Source: Bostrychus sinensis
Lineage: Eukaryota > Chordata > Actinopteri > Gobiiformes > Eleotridae
Direction: 5' to 3'
Assembly (NCBI GenBank): GCA_020698575.1
Contig: CM036252.1
Coordinates: 10,726,901 to 10,790,900, forward strand
DNA: 64,000 nucleotides
Shown: in pieces, positions 11,589 to 23,060 of the stretch
Layout: the number at the start of each line of letters is the position of its first letter
How positions within the stretch are numbered: the first letter of the stretch is position 1
Made by a program: the position numbers and the translations under genes
Notes under the pieces: model-generated
The model's input: the letters and a program-made list of their open reading frames with translations, nothing else
Databases searched by the model: none
What the model was told of the DNA's origin: nothing

Positions 11589-13068
11589 GTAAGAACTGTG
11601 GTTATTTTAATAACAACAGACAATAGGCAGGCATGTAATGTTACTCATGTTTTCATTTGTCTCACAGTGGAGCCTGGGGGCCCGGACGACCGTATGATAA
11701 ACTCAGCAGGTATGAAAACTTGAGTGTGTTGATTTTGATACAATAATATTGCATATGATGATGTGCCCTGTTTAGGTTCAGAATGACAGTATAAAATACC
11801 TGGAGCCTGTCTTTGTAAGAAAAAATAACACTAAGTCAATAAGTTTTTGACATTCAAGCAGTTCATGAAATCAATATCATTTCAAACTGTACAAAGTCTA
11901 ACATGTCTATTTAAAAATAATAAATGTCCAGTAATTTAACAGCTGTAGATTCAATAGCCTACATATTACTTCTGTTTAGTAAGCCCAGTTTAAAATAGGC
12001 CCATATGCATTAAAATAAAAATAAGCTATTTCTGCTTTTAATATAATAAAATTGTATGGCCACAAATCTATTTAAATTTTATTCACAGATTTATCAGGAA
12101 TCGATAAGAGAATAAAGAATTGGATTGATAAGCAGAATTGACAATGGCATTGACATTGATAAAATCTTATCAATTATGCATCCTGCAGACTTGTTGCAGA
12201 CTTGTTTCAGTCTTATGACAAGATGCATGTACTAACTTATAGATATATATAATATTTCAAAACTGATTTTTGGTGCATAAAAAACCTGCTTTCTGAGTCT
12301 TGGCGGCACCGTGGCTTAGTGGTTAGCACTCTCGCCTCACATCAAGAAGGACCTGGGTTTGATTCCTGGACCGTGTGGGGTGAGAAACCCACCCCGGCAT
12401 TGAGGGATGGGTCAAATGTAGAGAATGAATTTCCCACAGGGATCAATAAAGTATAATAAATAAATCTTCTTCTGTTCCCGTCAGAGGAGTCCACAGTGAG
12501 TCCTCTGCCTCTGTCTAACCCTCTCCTCTGCATCATCTTCTCTGACACAAACTCCATGTTCCTCTTTCACTACATCCATAAATCTCCTCTCTGGTCTTCC
12601 TCTAGGCCTCCAGCTCTAACCTCAGCATCCTGCTCCTCATATGTTCACTGTCCCTCCTCTGTACCTAACCCAACTTTACAGACAACTATTCACTCTCACA
12701 TTCATTCACTATGGGGACATTTAGATTTATCTATAAACTCACATTTACAATGTAAACTAAGGAACTCACAGTAACACAAGACAGACGTACAGACTCCAGG
12801 CCCAGTCTCTTTGTCATGAGCAGAAATGTTGGCACGACTTCAGGATAAAATGAACAGGAACTGTCCCTGGCAGCTGTTTAATGTTTGTTTTTTCTCTGAC
12901 AGTGACGCCCACGACTGGTAAACCTCAAGATAGGAAACATTATTGCTTTGATTAAATTAACATTTACTGCTCAACTTTTAATAACATTTAGTTAATGTAT
13001 TTAAAACTTTATTAGTAAATTGAAGTGGGTCTAAAACCCTAATTTAAATCCCTGCTTGTTGTCTGGGC

Positions 13069-13106
<38 letters not shown>

Positions 13107-13824
13107 ACCTAATTTTTTTTCATCTAGATCCAACAGTCAGTCATAAAATTCGTAGTGCAATTGCTGGTGGTGTCGTAGTTCTGCTAGTAGTTCTAGTTGC
13201 AGCAGGATTATTTGTTCTACACAAGAAAGGCTGCCTTCCACGAGGTAAGCCAGTGCTTTGTTTTGCTTTGTTTAAGCATGAAGTATATTATTTTATAACA
13301 CAGATGATCTGTGAGAAAACCTTAATACCTGATCCCATTTTCTGGTCTGCTGCACCACTTGTCAACAGTGAACTGCTGATGATGATAATACAGAGAAAGT
13401 TGCAACCGATTTGGAGAAGCAGACAGGAGCAGTGACAATGGGCCAAAATGTAGGCTAACAAGCAGTAACATAGTCTGTCTACTATGTGAACACACATTTT
13501 ACTGTACATTAAAGGATTTGAGTGTTTAAGTGAAGCGATGAAATAAAAACGCTCCTGTCTGCTTCTCCAAACTTGAGATGTGCTACCTTCTCCAATAAAA
13601 ACTGTCAAACACTTTTAGAAAATACTGAATGATCCCTTTAACTGGACAAGTGTTCATTTACTTTTATTTAAATAGAACCTCAACCCCAGCCATCTCAATC
13701 AATTTCTCTCCAAGCCAACCAAAGAGAACCAAACAACGGAGAGGAGCCTAATCCAGACGATCAGGAGCAACATCCTCTTCGAAATGACAATGAAGCAGAG
13801 TTTGGTCAGGAAACTCTGTACTGA
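11229..13824 (+). CDS. V-set Ig transmembrane receptor, butyrophilin/B7/MOG-like; leader exon missing
   Basis: Five coding exons join in a single phase (phase 1): 11229-11588, 11668-11709, 12903-12917, 13128-13244 and 13676-13824 (stop TGA). The first encodes a V-set domain with ILPCQ as the first cysteine, a tryptophan in LTWHQ, VHVSRNGKD and DDEGNYTC as the second cysteine; four N-glycosylation sequons lie in it. The next two exons are short stalk pieces, one only 15 bp. The fourth gives a transmembrane helix (GGVVVLLVVLVAAGLFVL) followed by HKKGC, a stop-transfer sequence. The last encodes a cytoplasmic tail of about 49 residues, rich in Q, N and E and ending in QETLY. The domain wording is closest to butyrophilin/MOG V domains, whose members are surface ligands or co-signalling molecules. 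No signal-peptide exon is visible upstream. The family is confident; the exact orthologue is not. Confidence 0.8.
12302..12463 (+). mobile_element. tRNA-derived SINE
   Basis: Starts with a tRNA-like head: an A box TGGCTTAGTGGTTAGC at 12312-12327 and a B box GGTTTGATTCC at 12356-12366. A short body and an AT-rich tail (AATAAAGTATAATAAATAA) follow. The head lacks a full acceptor-stem fold, so it is a SINE and not a tRNA gene. It lies in an intron of the Ig receptor gene. A relative lies on the minus strand at 58290-58593. Confidence 0.8.
12480..12660 (-). mobile_element. LINE 3' ORF remnant
   Basis: On the minus strand this intronic stretch encodes a short block resembling the extreme C-terminus of several fish non-LTR retrotransposon ORFs: RPRGRPERRFMDVVKEE followed by VREDDAEERVRQ. 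The frame is short, so only a remnant persists. It lies just downstream of the SINE within the same intron of the Ig receptor gene. Confidence 0.5.
13073..13102 (+). repeat. Poly(T) tract before the transmembrane exon
   Basis: About 30 consecutive T residues sit 25 bp upstream of the acceptor of the transmembrane exon. They may serve as an extended polypyrimidine tract or be a decayed minus-strand retroelement tail. Confidence 0.7.
13410..13571. repeat. Inverted repeat, 21-bp perfect arms
   Basis: A 21-bp arm at 13410-13430 (core GGAGAAGCAGACAGGAGC) is matched perfectly in reverse complement at 13551-13571, with 120 bp between. It lies in the last intron of the Ig receptor gene. The arms may be the ends of a small MITE, but no target duplication was seen. 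Confidence 0.75.
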
Positions 13825-14642
13825 TAAGCTTTCTTTTTTTACACTGGTGTTACACTGTGGCTCAGTACGACTGTGCTGGAAACAATTTCAGGGCTGTCAA
13901 GTTTTGATCTGGGCTTGGTGTGAGATTTTTTTGTGCAGTGGGTGGTCTATGGTAGTATATGTTAGTATAGTGCAGTATATATTATGTGGTTATTACATAA
14001 AATAATTAATGTATTGTATAAATGTATAGTAAATTATACATATTTTTAACCAGACTGAATTTGAAAATGACCAAATATCTTTTGTAATGTGACAACTAGC
14101 CTAGTAATATGTTTTTAAAATATTTTTTTCTCCATAAACGGCTCTACAGTGCCCTCCCTCGCGTCTTTGTGTCAGTTTTCTGTTCACCTAACGCACACGT
14201 GATCCACTGTAGGTCCAGTTTATCCATCGCATGCTGGAGCCTGATAGACCCATGTCCCCCTGTCCCATACTACTCACTGTCACTGGTCTAACCAGAGCCT
14301 GGGACACCTCTGTAGCCCTCCTGTCTTTAGTTTGTTTAGGTTTAGCACCTTGGCTGTTTAAACCAAACAGACCCGGGACACTCTGCTGCACAGCGCGGTG
14401 ACACAGAGCGGAGACAGAGAGAGAGAGCGGATCAGAGCAGGGTAAAGTGAGTGGAGAGGTGACTCCTGGTGCAGTGAGTCAAAATAAGTTGCCCCAAACA
14501 TGAGAAATCTTTCACTTTTGCCTTGCTCACTTTGACAACTAGGTCAAATCCTCGGCTTTTCAACTTTTTATCACTGAAATTGACTGATTTATCTTTGAAA
14601 ACACAATATTATGTTTTCATATATATTGTGTTTATTTTAAGC
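13825..14642. other. 3' flank of the Ig receptor gene
   Basis: No gene or clear repeat is seen. A canonical AATAAA is not present in the first few hundred bases after the stop codon, so the polyadenylation site is not placed; a variant TATAAA lies near 14018. Confidence 0.4.
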
Positions 14643-14651
14643 CAGGGAATG

Positions 14652-15562
14652 TCCATCCATCCATCTTCCTCCGCTTATCCGGGACCGGGTCGCAGAGGCA
14701 GCAGTCTAAGCAGAGATGCCCAGACTTCCCTCTCCACAGACACCTCCTCCAGCTCTACCGGGGGGACCCCAAGGCGTTCCCAGGCCGAGAGACATAGTCC
14801 CTCCAGCGTGTCTTAGGTCTTCCCCGGGGCCTCCTCCCAGTGGGGCATGAACACCTCCCCAGGGAGTCGTCCAGGAGGCTCAGGAACAGATGCCCGAGCC
14901 ACCTCAACTGACTCCTCTCGATGTGGAGGAGCAGCGGCTCTACTCCGAGCTCCTCACCTTATCTCTAAGGGAGCGCCCAGCCGCCCTGCGGAGGAAACTC
15001 ATTTTGGTCGCTTGTATCCGGGATCTGGTCCTTTCGGTCCTGACCCAAAGCTCATGACCATAGGTGAGAGTAGGAACGTAGATCGACAGTAAATCGAGAG
15101 CTTCGCCTTTTGACTCAGCTCCTTCTTCACCACGACAGACCGATACAACGACCGCATTACTGCAGACGCTGCACCGATCCACCTGTCAATCTCACATTCC
15201 ATCCTTCCCTCACTCGTGAACAAGACCCCGAGATACTTAAACTCCTCCACTTGAGGCAGGAACTCTCCCCCAACCTGGAGAGGGCAAACCACCCTTTTCC
15301 AGTCGAGAACCATGGCCTCGGACTTGGAGGTGCTGATTCTCATCCCAGCCGCTTCACACTCGGCTGCAAACCGCTCCAGTGCACACTGAAGGTCCTGGCT
15401 TGATGAAGCCAACAGCACAACATCATCCGCAAAAAGCAGAGATGAAATCCTGTGGTCCCCAAACCAGACACCCTCCGGCCCCTGGCTGCGCCTAGAAATT
15501 CTGTCCATAAAAATTATGAACAGAACTGGTGATAAAGGGCAGCCCTGCCGGAGTCCAACATG
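14652..15562 (-). mobile_element. RTE-type LINE, 5'-truncated copy with target duplication
   Basis: Minus-strand 3' fragment of the LINE family whose long copy lies at 29560-32614. Its plus-strand left edge is the complement of the family's (ATGG)n tail. It is flanked by a direct repeat CAGGGAATG at 14643-14651 and 15563-15571, a target-site duplication from target-primed reverse transcription. The encoded RT part begins inside the palm (VGLRQGCPLSPVLF) and keeps the catalytic FADD motif. A frameshift after KLSIY and decay beyond it show that it is dead. The clade name RTE (Expander/Rex3-like) rests on the endonuclease-RT layout and the tetranucleotide tail. Confidence 0.85.
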
Positions 15563-15879
15563 CAGGGAATGTCTCTTTCTTATATTTTGTAGGAACACAT
15601 CCATCAGGTATTTTCCCTTAAAATGTGCCATGTGCCTTATTTTTGTGTTTTACAAAGACTGGAGCTGGATTTGACCTGGGGCCGCCGCGTTAATAACTAC
15701 AGTGGCTCTGAAAGCAGTGGTGTAGTCTACATTTTTGTAGTGAGTGTACTGTGATGATTCCTGCCTCATATACACCCGCGTTACTGTCGCTTAATAACAT
15801 TTTTGGGGTTGTGTTTTTTTAGTGTATAGGGCCTACATACATTATTTAGCCAAATGGGAGTAATCTAGTTTTAAGTATC

Positions 15880-15935
15880 AGAATCAGAAAAACTTTATTT
15901 ATCCCCAAGGGGCAATGAATTTGTAGCTTACCAGC
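15880..15935. repeat. Dispersed repeat fragment
   Basis: AATCAGAAAAACTTTATTTA followed by CCCCAAGGGGCAA is a wording common in teleost LINE or SINE tails. No coding part is attached. The rest of 15572-16940 holds no gene I can recognise. Confidence 0.4.
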
Positions 15936-16959
15936 CGTATGTTCATCTTTCCATAATAACAAAAATTGAATAAATAAATCAAGGATACAAAGCCCTGTAG
16001 GAGTGCACTGAGATAAAACATTTATATAAAATATTCCATGAAAAAAGAGCTTTAAATCCAAAGCTCTTCTGTGGAAAAAAAAACACAACACAAAGATCAA
16101 CTAACAGCACTACACCAAGACCCAGGCCCAGTGGAACTATGGGTAAGCTTTTTTTGTTTTTGTTTGACTGATTGTATTTTTGTAAACAATGTTATGTTAA
16201 CCTATTAAGTGTAATTAAAAATCTGTGTCTCACATTGACTGTGAGAGAGAGGCTGCTTAAAGGTGAGGTGTGGAAATAGGCGACTCTATAAGGTTTGTTA
16301 GGCCTATTACGGTTTAACCAAAGCTATTTTTTGTTTTTTCAGCTTTTCCCTTTTACTCGGGTTTACACAGCGAACCAGTCGTAGGTGATTTGGCAGTGGA
16401 GATTTTGCGCCGGATGCTCTTCCTTTTGCAACCAGGCATACAGTGACTGGTTTAACCAAAGCCATCCTTCCTTTAAAAAACAAAAACTTTTAGACCTATT
16501 TATTTATTTTTATAAATAGTGCAGAGTAATAAACAGTTTTTTGTTTGTTTATTTGTAAGCATAAATTTGTTACTTTTGAGCAGGCCAAGTTAACATTGAA
16601 TTATAGGCCTATGTCTTGTTTTTACAATCAGTGCAGGCTAAATAAAACACACCAAACAACCCAACAGTAAATAAAAACATACTAAAAACTTTATTTAATT
16701 CATTTGTGGTAGGCTAGTGTAATGTTTTTGGGTAAACATTGCCATCTAGTGGTTCTTTGAATAGGCGCCCCCTGGCTTATACAGGTGGAGAAAGGACTCC
16801 GCTGGTCAGGGGCGGACTGGCCATCTGTGCATTCTGGAAGATTACAGTTGAGGTTATTGGTGTAGTCTGTAAAGTTGAAACCAATAAACAGAGACAATTA
16901 GATAGAAAATGTCTTTGTTTATTGTAGGGAGATATTGTAGCTATATGTTTGTAGCCTGC

Positions 16960-17410
16960 ACAGTAGATATATAGGCTACTGTCAAATAGATTATATGAAC
17001 TCAATCTGTGGCATAAATAGTTAATAGAAACTCGCACACTGGCATACAGGCTTTGGAAAGGCCTGGCCCAAAGCCCGTGAGCCGCGACCCACAGCCCGTG
17101 AGTCAATGCTCAGACCCATGCACGGCACAAATCCGCTCATTTTACCTTTAAAAATCACACACAGAATAATTTATTCACAGATACTGAATAATATTGTAGT
17201 AAACTACTGATACACAATGTCAAATAGCTCATATAAGTTCAATCTAAGGCATAAAATGGAATAATATTGATTATTGAATAATATTGTAGTAAACTATTGA
17301 TACACAATAGCACACAAATGCACGAATAATACACAAACAGCTCATATAAGCTCAATCTAAGGCATAAAATGGCATAGGAGCAATGGTGAGCCGCGACCCA
17401 CAGCCCGTGA
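16960..17410 (+). repeat. Diverged tandem repeat
   Basis: Blocks containing AATATTGTAGTAAACTA, ATACACAAT, then CTCATATAAG and TCAATCTAAGGCATAAAATGG occur at about 17188-17250 and 17278-17372, with a more diverged relative near 16975-17020. The segment GAGCCGCGACCCACAGCCCG occurs both near 17080 and near 17390. This suggests an old tandem duplication just upstream of the orphan leader exon. Confidence 0.6.
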
Positions 17411-17700
17411 GTCGCGTGAGTCACCAGAAGTAGGTCGGAGCTGTTTGCAGCGCCAGCCCCTGCTGCCGCTCGGACCACCGTACAGACCATAGGACCATGG
17501 GAAGGCACCTGGTAGCAGACACATGTTTGTCCTAGCAGTGGTCACTGTGGTCGCAGTTTTGGTTACAACCCCTGCTGGTCACGTTGTAAGAGCCAAGTAT
17601 CAAGAGTAGGGAGTGGGGAATGCGTCTCCAGTCCAAGTCCGAGTCCCAAGTCTCCATTGGTGGTTGAGAAGTTTTGGATCGTGTCTAAAGTGCGACTACA

Positions 17701-17773
17701 ATGGGACTACTCCAGATCTTTACAGTCACTTTTTTCCTGGCAGCAACACATTTCTCTCTAACTGTTCCCTGTG
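17701..17773 (+). CDS. Orphan signal-peptide exon, phase-1 donor
   Basis: An ATG in good context (ACAATGG) opens a 24-codon segment that reads as a classical signal peptide: MGLLQIFTVTFFLAATHFS followed by a polar end with a cysteine. It ends G|GTAAGT, a strong donor in phase 1, the phase needed to splice to an Ig V exon such as the one at 11229. No V exon lies downstream on this strand in the window. It may be the first exon of a second, mostly lost Ig gene copy, or the leader of the upstream gene displaced by rearrangement. I infer it from the sequence; expression is unknown. Confidence 0.6.
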
Positions 17774-17944
17774 GTAAGTTTTTATTTCCTGTCTTTATTG
17801 TACAACAGGCAGGTTCCATAATGCGCTTCTCTCCTCTCTGCGTTAAACTTTCCTGCTTTGGTCCCGGCTGTGGTTTTCCTCTGGGCCTGCGCCTGGAGCT
17901 CACTCACAGCCCCGGTCACCGGCTCTGCGCACTGCGCAGTAGCG

Positions 17945-18964
17945 TAGTAAGATCACTTAATAAGTAGGCCTAGTAGTAAGATTACTTAATAAGTAGGCCT
18001 AGTAGTAAGATCACTTAATAAGTAGGCCTAGTAGTAAGATCACTTAATAAGTAGGCCTAGTAGTAAGATCACTTAATAAGTAGGCCTAGTAGTAAAATTA
18101 CTTAATAAGTAGGCCTAGTAGTAAGATCACTTAATAAGTAGGCCTAGTAGTAAAATTACTTAATAAGTAGTCCTAGTAGTAAGATCACTTAATAAGTAGG
18201 CCTAGTAGTAAGATCACTTAATAAGTAGGCCTAGTAGTAAGATCACTTAATAAGTAGGCCTAGTAGTAAAATTACTTAATAAGTAGGCCTAGTAGTAAGA
18301 TCACTTAATAAGTAGGCCTAGTAGTAAAATTACTTAATAAGTAGTCCTAGTAGTAAGATCACTTAATAAGTAGGCCTAGTAGTAAGATCACTTAATAAGT
18401 AGGCCTAGTAGTAAAATTACTTAATAAGTAGTCCTAGTAGTAAGATCACTTAATAAGTAGGCCTAGTAGTAAGATCACTTAATAAGTAGGCCTAGTAGTA
18501 AAATTACTTAATAAGTAGGCCTAGTAGTAAGATCACTTAATAAGTAGGCCTAGTAGTAAGATCACTTAATAAGTAGGCCTAGTAGTAAGATCACTTAATA
18601 AGTAGGCCTAGTAGTAAAATTACTTAATAAGTAGGCCTAGTAGTAAAATTACTTAATAAGTAGGCCTAGTAGTAAGATCACTTAATAAGTAGGCCTAGTA
18701 GTAAAATTACTTAATAAGTAGGCCTAGTAGTAAAATTACTTAATAAGTAGGCCTAGTAGTAAAATTACTTAATAAGTAGGCCTAGTAGTAAAATTACTTA
18801 ATAAGTAGTCCTAGTAGTAAAATTACTTAATAAGTAGGCCTAGTAGTAAAATTACTTAATAAGTAGGCCTAGTAGTAAAATTACTTAATAAGTAGTCCTA
18901 GTAGTAAAATTACTTAATAAGTAGGCCTAGTAGTAAGATTACTTAATAAGTAGGCCTAGTAGTA
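17945..18964 (+). repeat. 29-bp minisatellite, about 35 copies
   Basis: Unit TTAATAAGTAGGCCTAG plus a variable part, with an exact 29-bp period over 1,020 bp. Two main variants alternate irregularly: one with AAGATCAC and one with AAAATTAC. A rarer variant has AGTCC in place of AGGCC. Every main unit holds the palindrome TAGGCCTA and a near-palindrome ACTTAATAAGT. The clustering of AAAATTAC units toward the right end suggests that amplification proceeded in blocks. There are no spacers, so it is not a CRISPR array. Confidence 0.97.
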
Positions 18965-19900
18965 CTTGAGGTACTGCGGTTGTTTACTGTAAATTCCAAA
19001 TGTCATCGTGGCTTGGTTTTAGACTTGGTTTAGATTCGGCCTACTCCGAGTTTAGACCTGGTTTAGTTTCGGTCCATGTTTAGTCCAGGTTTAAACCTTC
19101 TTTAGTTCTGGTTTAGTCCTGGTTTATCAGTGAACTTATTAGAAAATACCTATAGACTACACTGGTGCAGGTTTCTTGTTGGGCGTATGAAGAAATAGGC
19201 CGCGGATGTAGTTGGGTGATTCTTTAACTATCAAAGAATTTCTGTCCCGGGCAAAAATCTGAAAAAATGAAATATATTTGTGCATTTTTATTTTTGCCAC
19301 AGTTAGGTAGCACCCTGAGGAACATACAAACAATTTATTAAAGATACATTTTATTTTCAAAATATAAAAAATGGATTTGTATGTTTTGTGTTGTATGCCC
19401 TTTGTCCCTGGGCCCAGTTTTGAAAATTCAATCCCTCATAATATCAAGATTAATTCTAATTCAGTTGTAACATTTATTATTATTATTATATTAACAAATA
19501 GCTCATAAATTCTTTATTTTTATTATATTTTGAAAAATAAGGGTTTGATTTTCCTGAAATTGCCCGGGCCAGGTTTGACCGTAGTTGTAGAATGACCCAG
19601 TTATGATGATGTTACCATGACAGACACCGGGCTCACCGGGCCTGGCCTTACATCGAGAGGGAGAAAGAGCTTAAACACCGCCAACAAGCAGCGACCTCCA
19701 GCACCAGATGAATATTTTTACACAAAGCTAATGATCTGTAACCACTACAGCAGTGGCTGATAACTCAAATGTCTCATATAAGAAAGCTATTTACAGAAAA
19801 AATACTGCCATGTTGAACGACTTTAGGTTTTAGGCTTCATGAAAACATTCAGCTCATATGTGACGACCGCGCCACTACACACATGCCCATTGAACACATG

Positions 19901-19931
<31 letters not shown>

Positions 19932-20150
19932 TCAGTGCGCGGCTGAGGTTGAAAAGACCGTAAAAAGATTTCGTCTCCAAGACACCAACCAGAAAACTCA
20001 TAGTCACGGGGCTGGATGTGTTAGAACCTAAACTTGTGCCACCGCTTTTAACTTTTCATGTCCTGCCTTGAGTCCGTGTTTTGCTCCCGCTGCCCCCGCT
20101 GGTCCTCAGTCTCCCTTTGTCCCACGGAGCTGGGGCCTCTGGAGGCTGCA
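18965..20150. other. No gene recognised; GGTTTAG-rich repeats
   Basis: Contains degenerate GGTTTAG-type phrases (19000-19130) like those at 24060-24190, and an (ATA)n run at 19902-19932. No credible coding region is present. Confidence 0.5.
19902..19932 (+). repeat. (ATA)n microsatellite
   Basis: About ten ATA/TAA units in a perfect run. Confidence 0.9.
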
Positions 20151-22090
20151 CAGCAAATTCTGGTGCGACACCTTTTAAAATGTCGTATATGGTCCGCACT
20201 AAATCGTGTTACAACAACACTTTGGAGGTTTTACACTGTGACAGAGTTGGAGTAACACGCTTAAGAGTTACACTTTACTCCATTTAATGTTACACTACAC
20301 AACTGTAAAGTGTTGAAAATGTGTTATTTTATTTACTCTAAAACGTGTCACAGTAGTGTGACTGTTAAATATGATCACTATTATAGTGTTATGTTATCAC
20401 TGTTGTGTGTTTAAACCAACTTTTATATTATATTTCATTATATTTCAGTTCATTTCTATCTAAACTGAGAAGGCAGTCACACAAACTTTACTTTTTAAAT
20501 CAACATTTATTTCCATCTGCACTTACACATTACATTGTGACTGTTGTCCTCAGGGCACAGGAGTTAGAGACAGTCACTGATGGAGAACGAAGGCTGTTCT
20601 TCTGTTCACCCACAAACACAGCAGAGCTTCATCACAGGCTTCAGTCTGTAATAACACACAATGAGATGTGTCAGGTTAAACCAGCATCTTAACAAACCCC
20701 AAATGCATATTTTTGTATTTAAGTTTTCATACCTGCAGATGCCCCGCATGGGATTTTGACTTTTAAGACTTTTAAGACTACAGACTGCAGGAACTGTACA
20801 GAACCAGGGCAGCATTTGGCAGCTCACTGTCCCAAAGAGCAAAAACAACACAATTATAAAATAATACAAATAAATAAAATAAAAATAAAACAATATTACA
20901 TAGTCAGTGGTGAATGTGCCCTGCTGACCTGGGAGTGTTGCTGAAGGTCCTTTTAGAAGTCACTCTGGTCCTAGGTTTGTGGCCACTGTCTCACAATCTG
21001 TAAGAAAATACAATGTTACGCTTGTGCTGATGACAGTCAGTCTTCAATATTTTGGTTTGTTAAAAAGTGATACCAACCTTTAAAAAAAGGTAACAGTCCA
21101 TGACCCTGTACTGCCAAAACTACCACCAAACCAATGCAGTGGACTGGAAAGAAAACTGAGAACAGGACATATTTGTAAAAGCACTAAAATAACACAACCC
21201 CAACACTTGGAGCACATGCACAAAAACACACTTATTCTGGTCAAGATTGTGATATTCCCTTTTATCACAGATTTAGCTCATGATAATAAAAACAAAGACA
21301 TTTGATAAAAATCAAGTTGTAAGTCATGTCGTGGTTATCCTGAACAGTACAAATGTAACACTGCATGTCTGCTCTGCTAACCTTACAATTTGTGAAAAGT
21401 ATTAACTATCCCCATGCTGCTAGCTTAGCTTAGCTTAGCTTAGCTGCTGCTGATCCATGCTAAGTGCTAACTGAGCCTCACACACAGAGAGAGAAGAGAG
21501 AAGCTGCTCTTGGAGCATTTTGTTACAGACTTAACAATATTATTTTATTGGCAAATACTGAATATTATTTTTGACCACGCCAAATTCAGCACAGCATAAC
21601 AGCGACTGTACCTCTGTTTGGCATATATTATCATTAACTTAATATGGATGCTTTTTAACCTTGCATTACAGCACATCATAGGCTGTGATGTTGGCTAACT
21701 ACACCAAGAAGATTGTCTCCCTGGATAAATAAAATCCTCCAGGCCATGAAATGTTACAAAATGCAGTAGATTCTGTGTGATTTCCTCACCAGAGGCTGCT
21801 CAGCGCAGTGGAGGGGACAGAAAAAAGCTTTGCTGTGTGCTTCATAGTTCAGTCGCAGTTCAGGAACTAATCCCATGTTAGGTCAAATTCAGATGTAACA
21901 CTGGTGCAGAGTAACAGCGCTAACAATTCACTGAGTCTGCTCTCAGTTTCAACTCCAACTCTGTTTGGTGAAGCACACTCTTAGTGAAGAAGAATTAAAT
22001 CACAAAAGTGTTGAAATAACTCCAGAGAACCTACACTTTACTCCAAACAGCACCAACACTGATTTGAACACTTCTGAAGTTGCTGTGTAA
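20151..22090. other. Repeat-rich region without a gene
   Basis: The phrase ACACTTTACTCCA occurs near the left end (about 20268) and again near 22030, together with several AACAC and GTGTT words. This may be one old DNA element, but I could not match terminal repeats. A short (TAGCT)5 run lies at 21421-21445. No coding region is recognised. Confidence 0.35.
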
Positions 22091-22824
22091 AGGTGAAAGT
22101 CATGTCATGGTCCATCAGAGCCAGAAATCCTTCAAACATTAAAAAAAAAATGCATCCGGTCTGTGTAGTGTGTAGTAGAAAAAATACATATTTTCTATGT
22201 ATTTTGGCTGAAAAACGCGCTCCAACGCCAGCTGCGAGCGTTAAACGGACAAACCAGAGTGAAAGCCTGGACGCAATTTCCAACCAAACCCAAATAAAAA
22301 TAGATTTAAAAGATAAAAGTGTTATTTTGTTTTACAAATCAAAACTTTTTTATTATACATAGGCTATTTACTTTTTTTAGTCGTGAATATTCAGAGGGCC
22401 CATGTTTTGTCAGGGGGTGCTGCAGCACCCTCAGCACAGCCTTGTTTCATAAGGTGTGTATGTATTTTGTTAAATTAGTCAAAAAGTTGTCTAAATGTTC
22501 TTCTAAATATCTTAAAATGAACGGCTTTCCTCTCGCTGTCTGCTCAGGTTTGCTGTTTCCTGCAGCGACACAACAGTTACAGTAAAGAACTGTAGGCCAC
22601 TCTTACCCTCACCGCTTCCTCGGCTTTAAAACCACGTTATGGGACTTGCATACGGCTTTTTAGTTAGTTTTAGATAGCAACGAAATAATAGATACATGGT
22701 GTAACACACAGACTTTAGACGAGCTAGTTTTATGTAAACCAGACAGGAACAGTCCCAGTTTGAGGCTCCTTGCCCCATGTCCCAACTCAAATCTTTAAAA
22801 ACACTCAAATGTCTCAGTTTTCAA

Positions 22825-23060
22825 CAAAAATATGCATTTATTTGCAAAAACTCATCCAACACACGCGAAAAGTGGATTTTTGGCGTGATGGTGCCACAAA
22901 CTGTCCGACTTCACTACAGGCGTATTTCCCCTGCTCCTGCTGCGGCCGCGCGCTCTGATACCAGTCCAGGCGAGGCACAGTTCATCGGGAACGAGCCTAA
23001 TGCTGTGATATCCGCACATTTCCAACACGGTCACGCGCCGCCCGACACGGCTTCACGCCC
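22825..23060 (+). repeat. Dispersed repeat family R, partial copy
   Basis: Matches in order the copies at 48590-49187 (same strand) and 59950-60400 (opposite strand). Landmarks are ATGCATTTATTTGCAAAA, CATCCAACACA, GCCACAAACTGTC, GACTTCA and CCAGGCGAGGC. This copy lacks the upstream portion seen in the other two. Confidence 0.75.

Noticed and set aside
12302..12372. tRNA gene
   Set aside because: A and B boxes are present, but no complete acceptor, D and T stem fold; it is the head of a SINE.
16808..16830. hAT terminus CAGGGGCGGACTGGCC
   Set aside because: Looks like a known terminal motif, but no partner end or target duplication was found, so no element was called.
17945..18964. CRISPR-like array
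   Set aside because: Units are directly adjacent with no unique spacers, and the genome is eukaryotic; it is a minisatellite.
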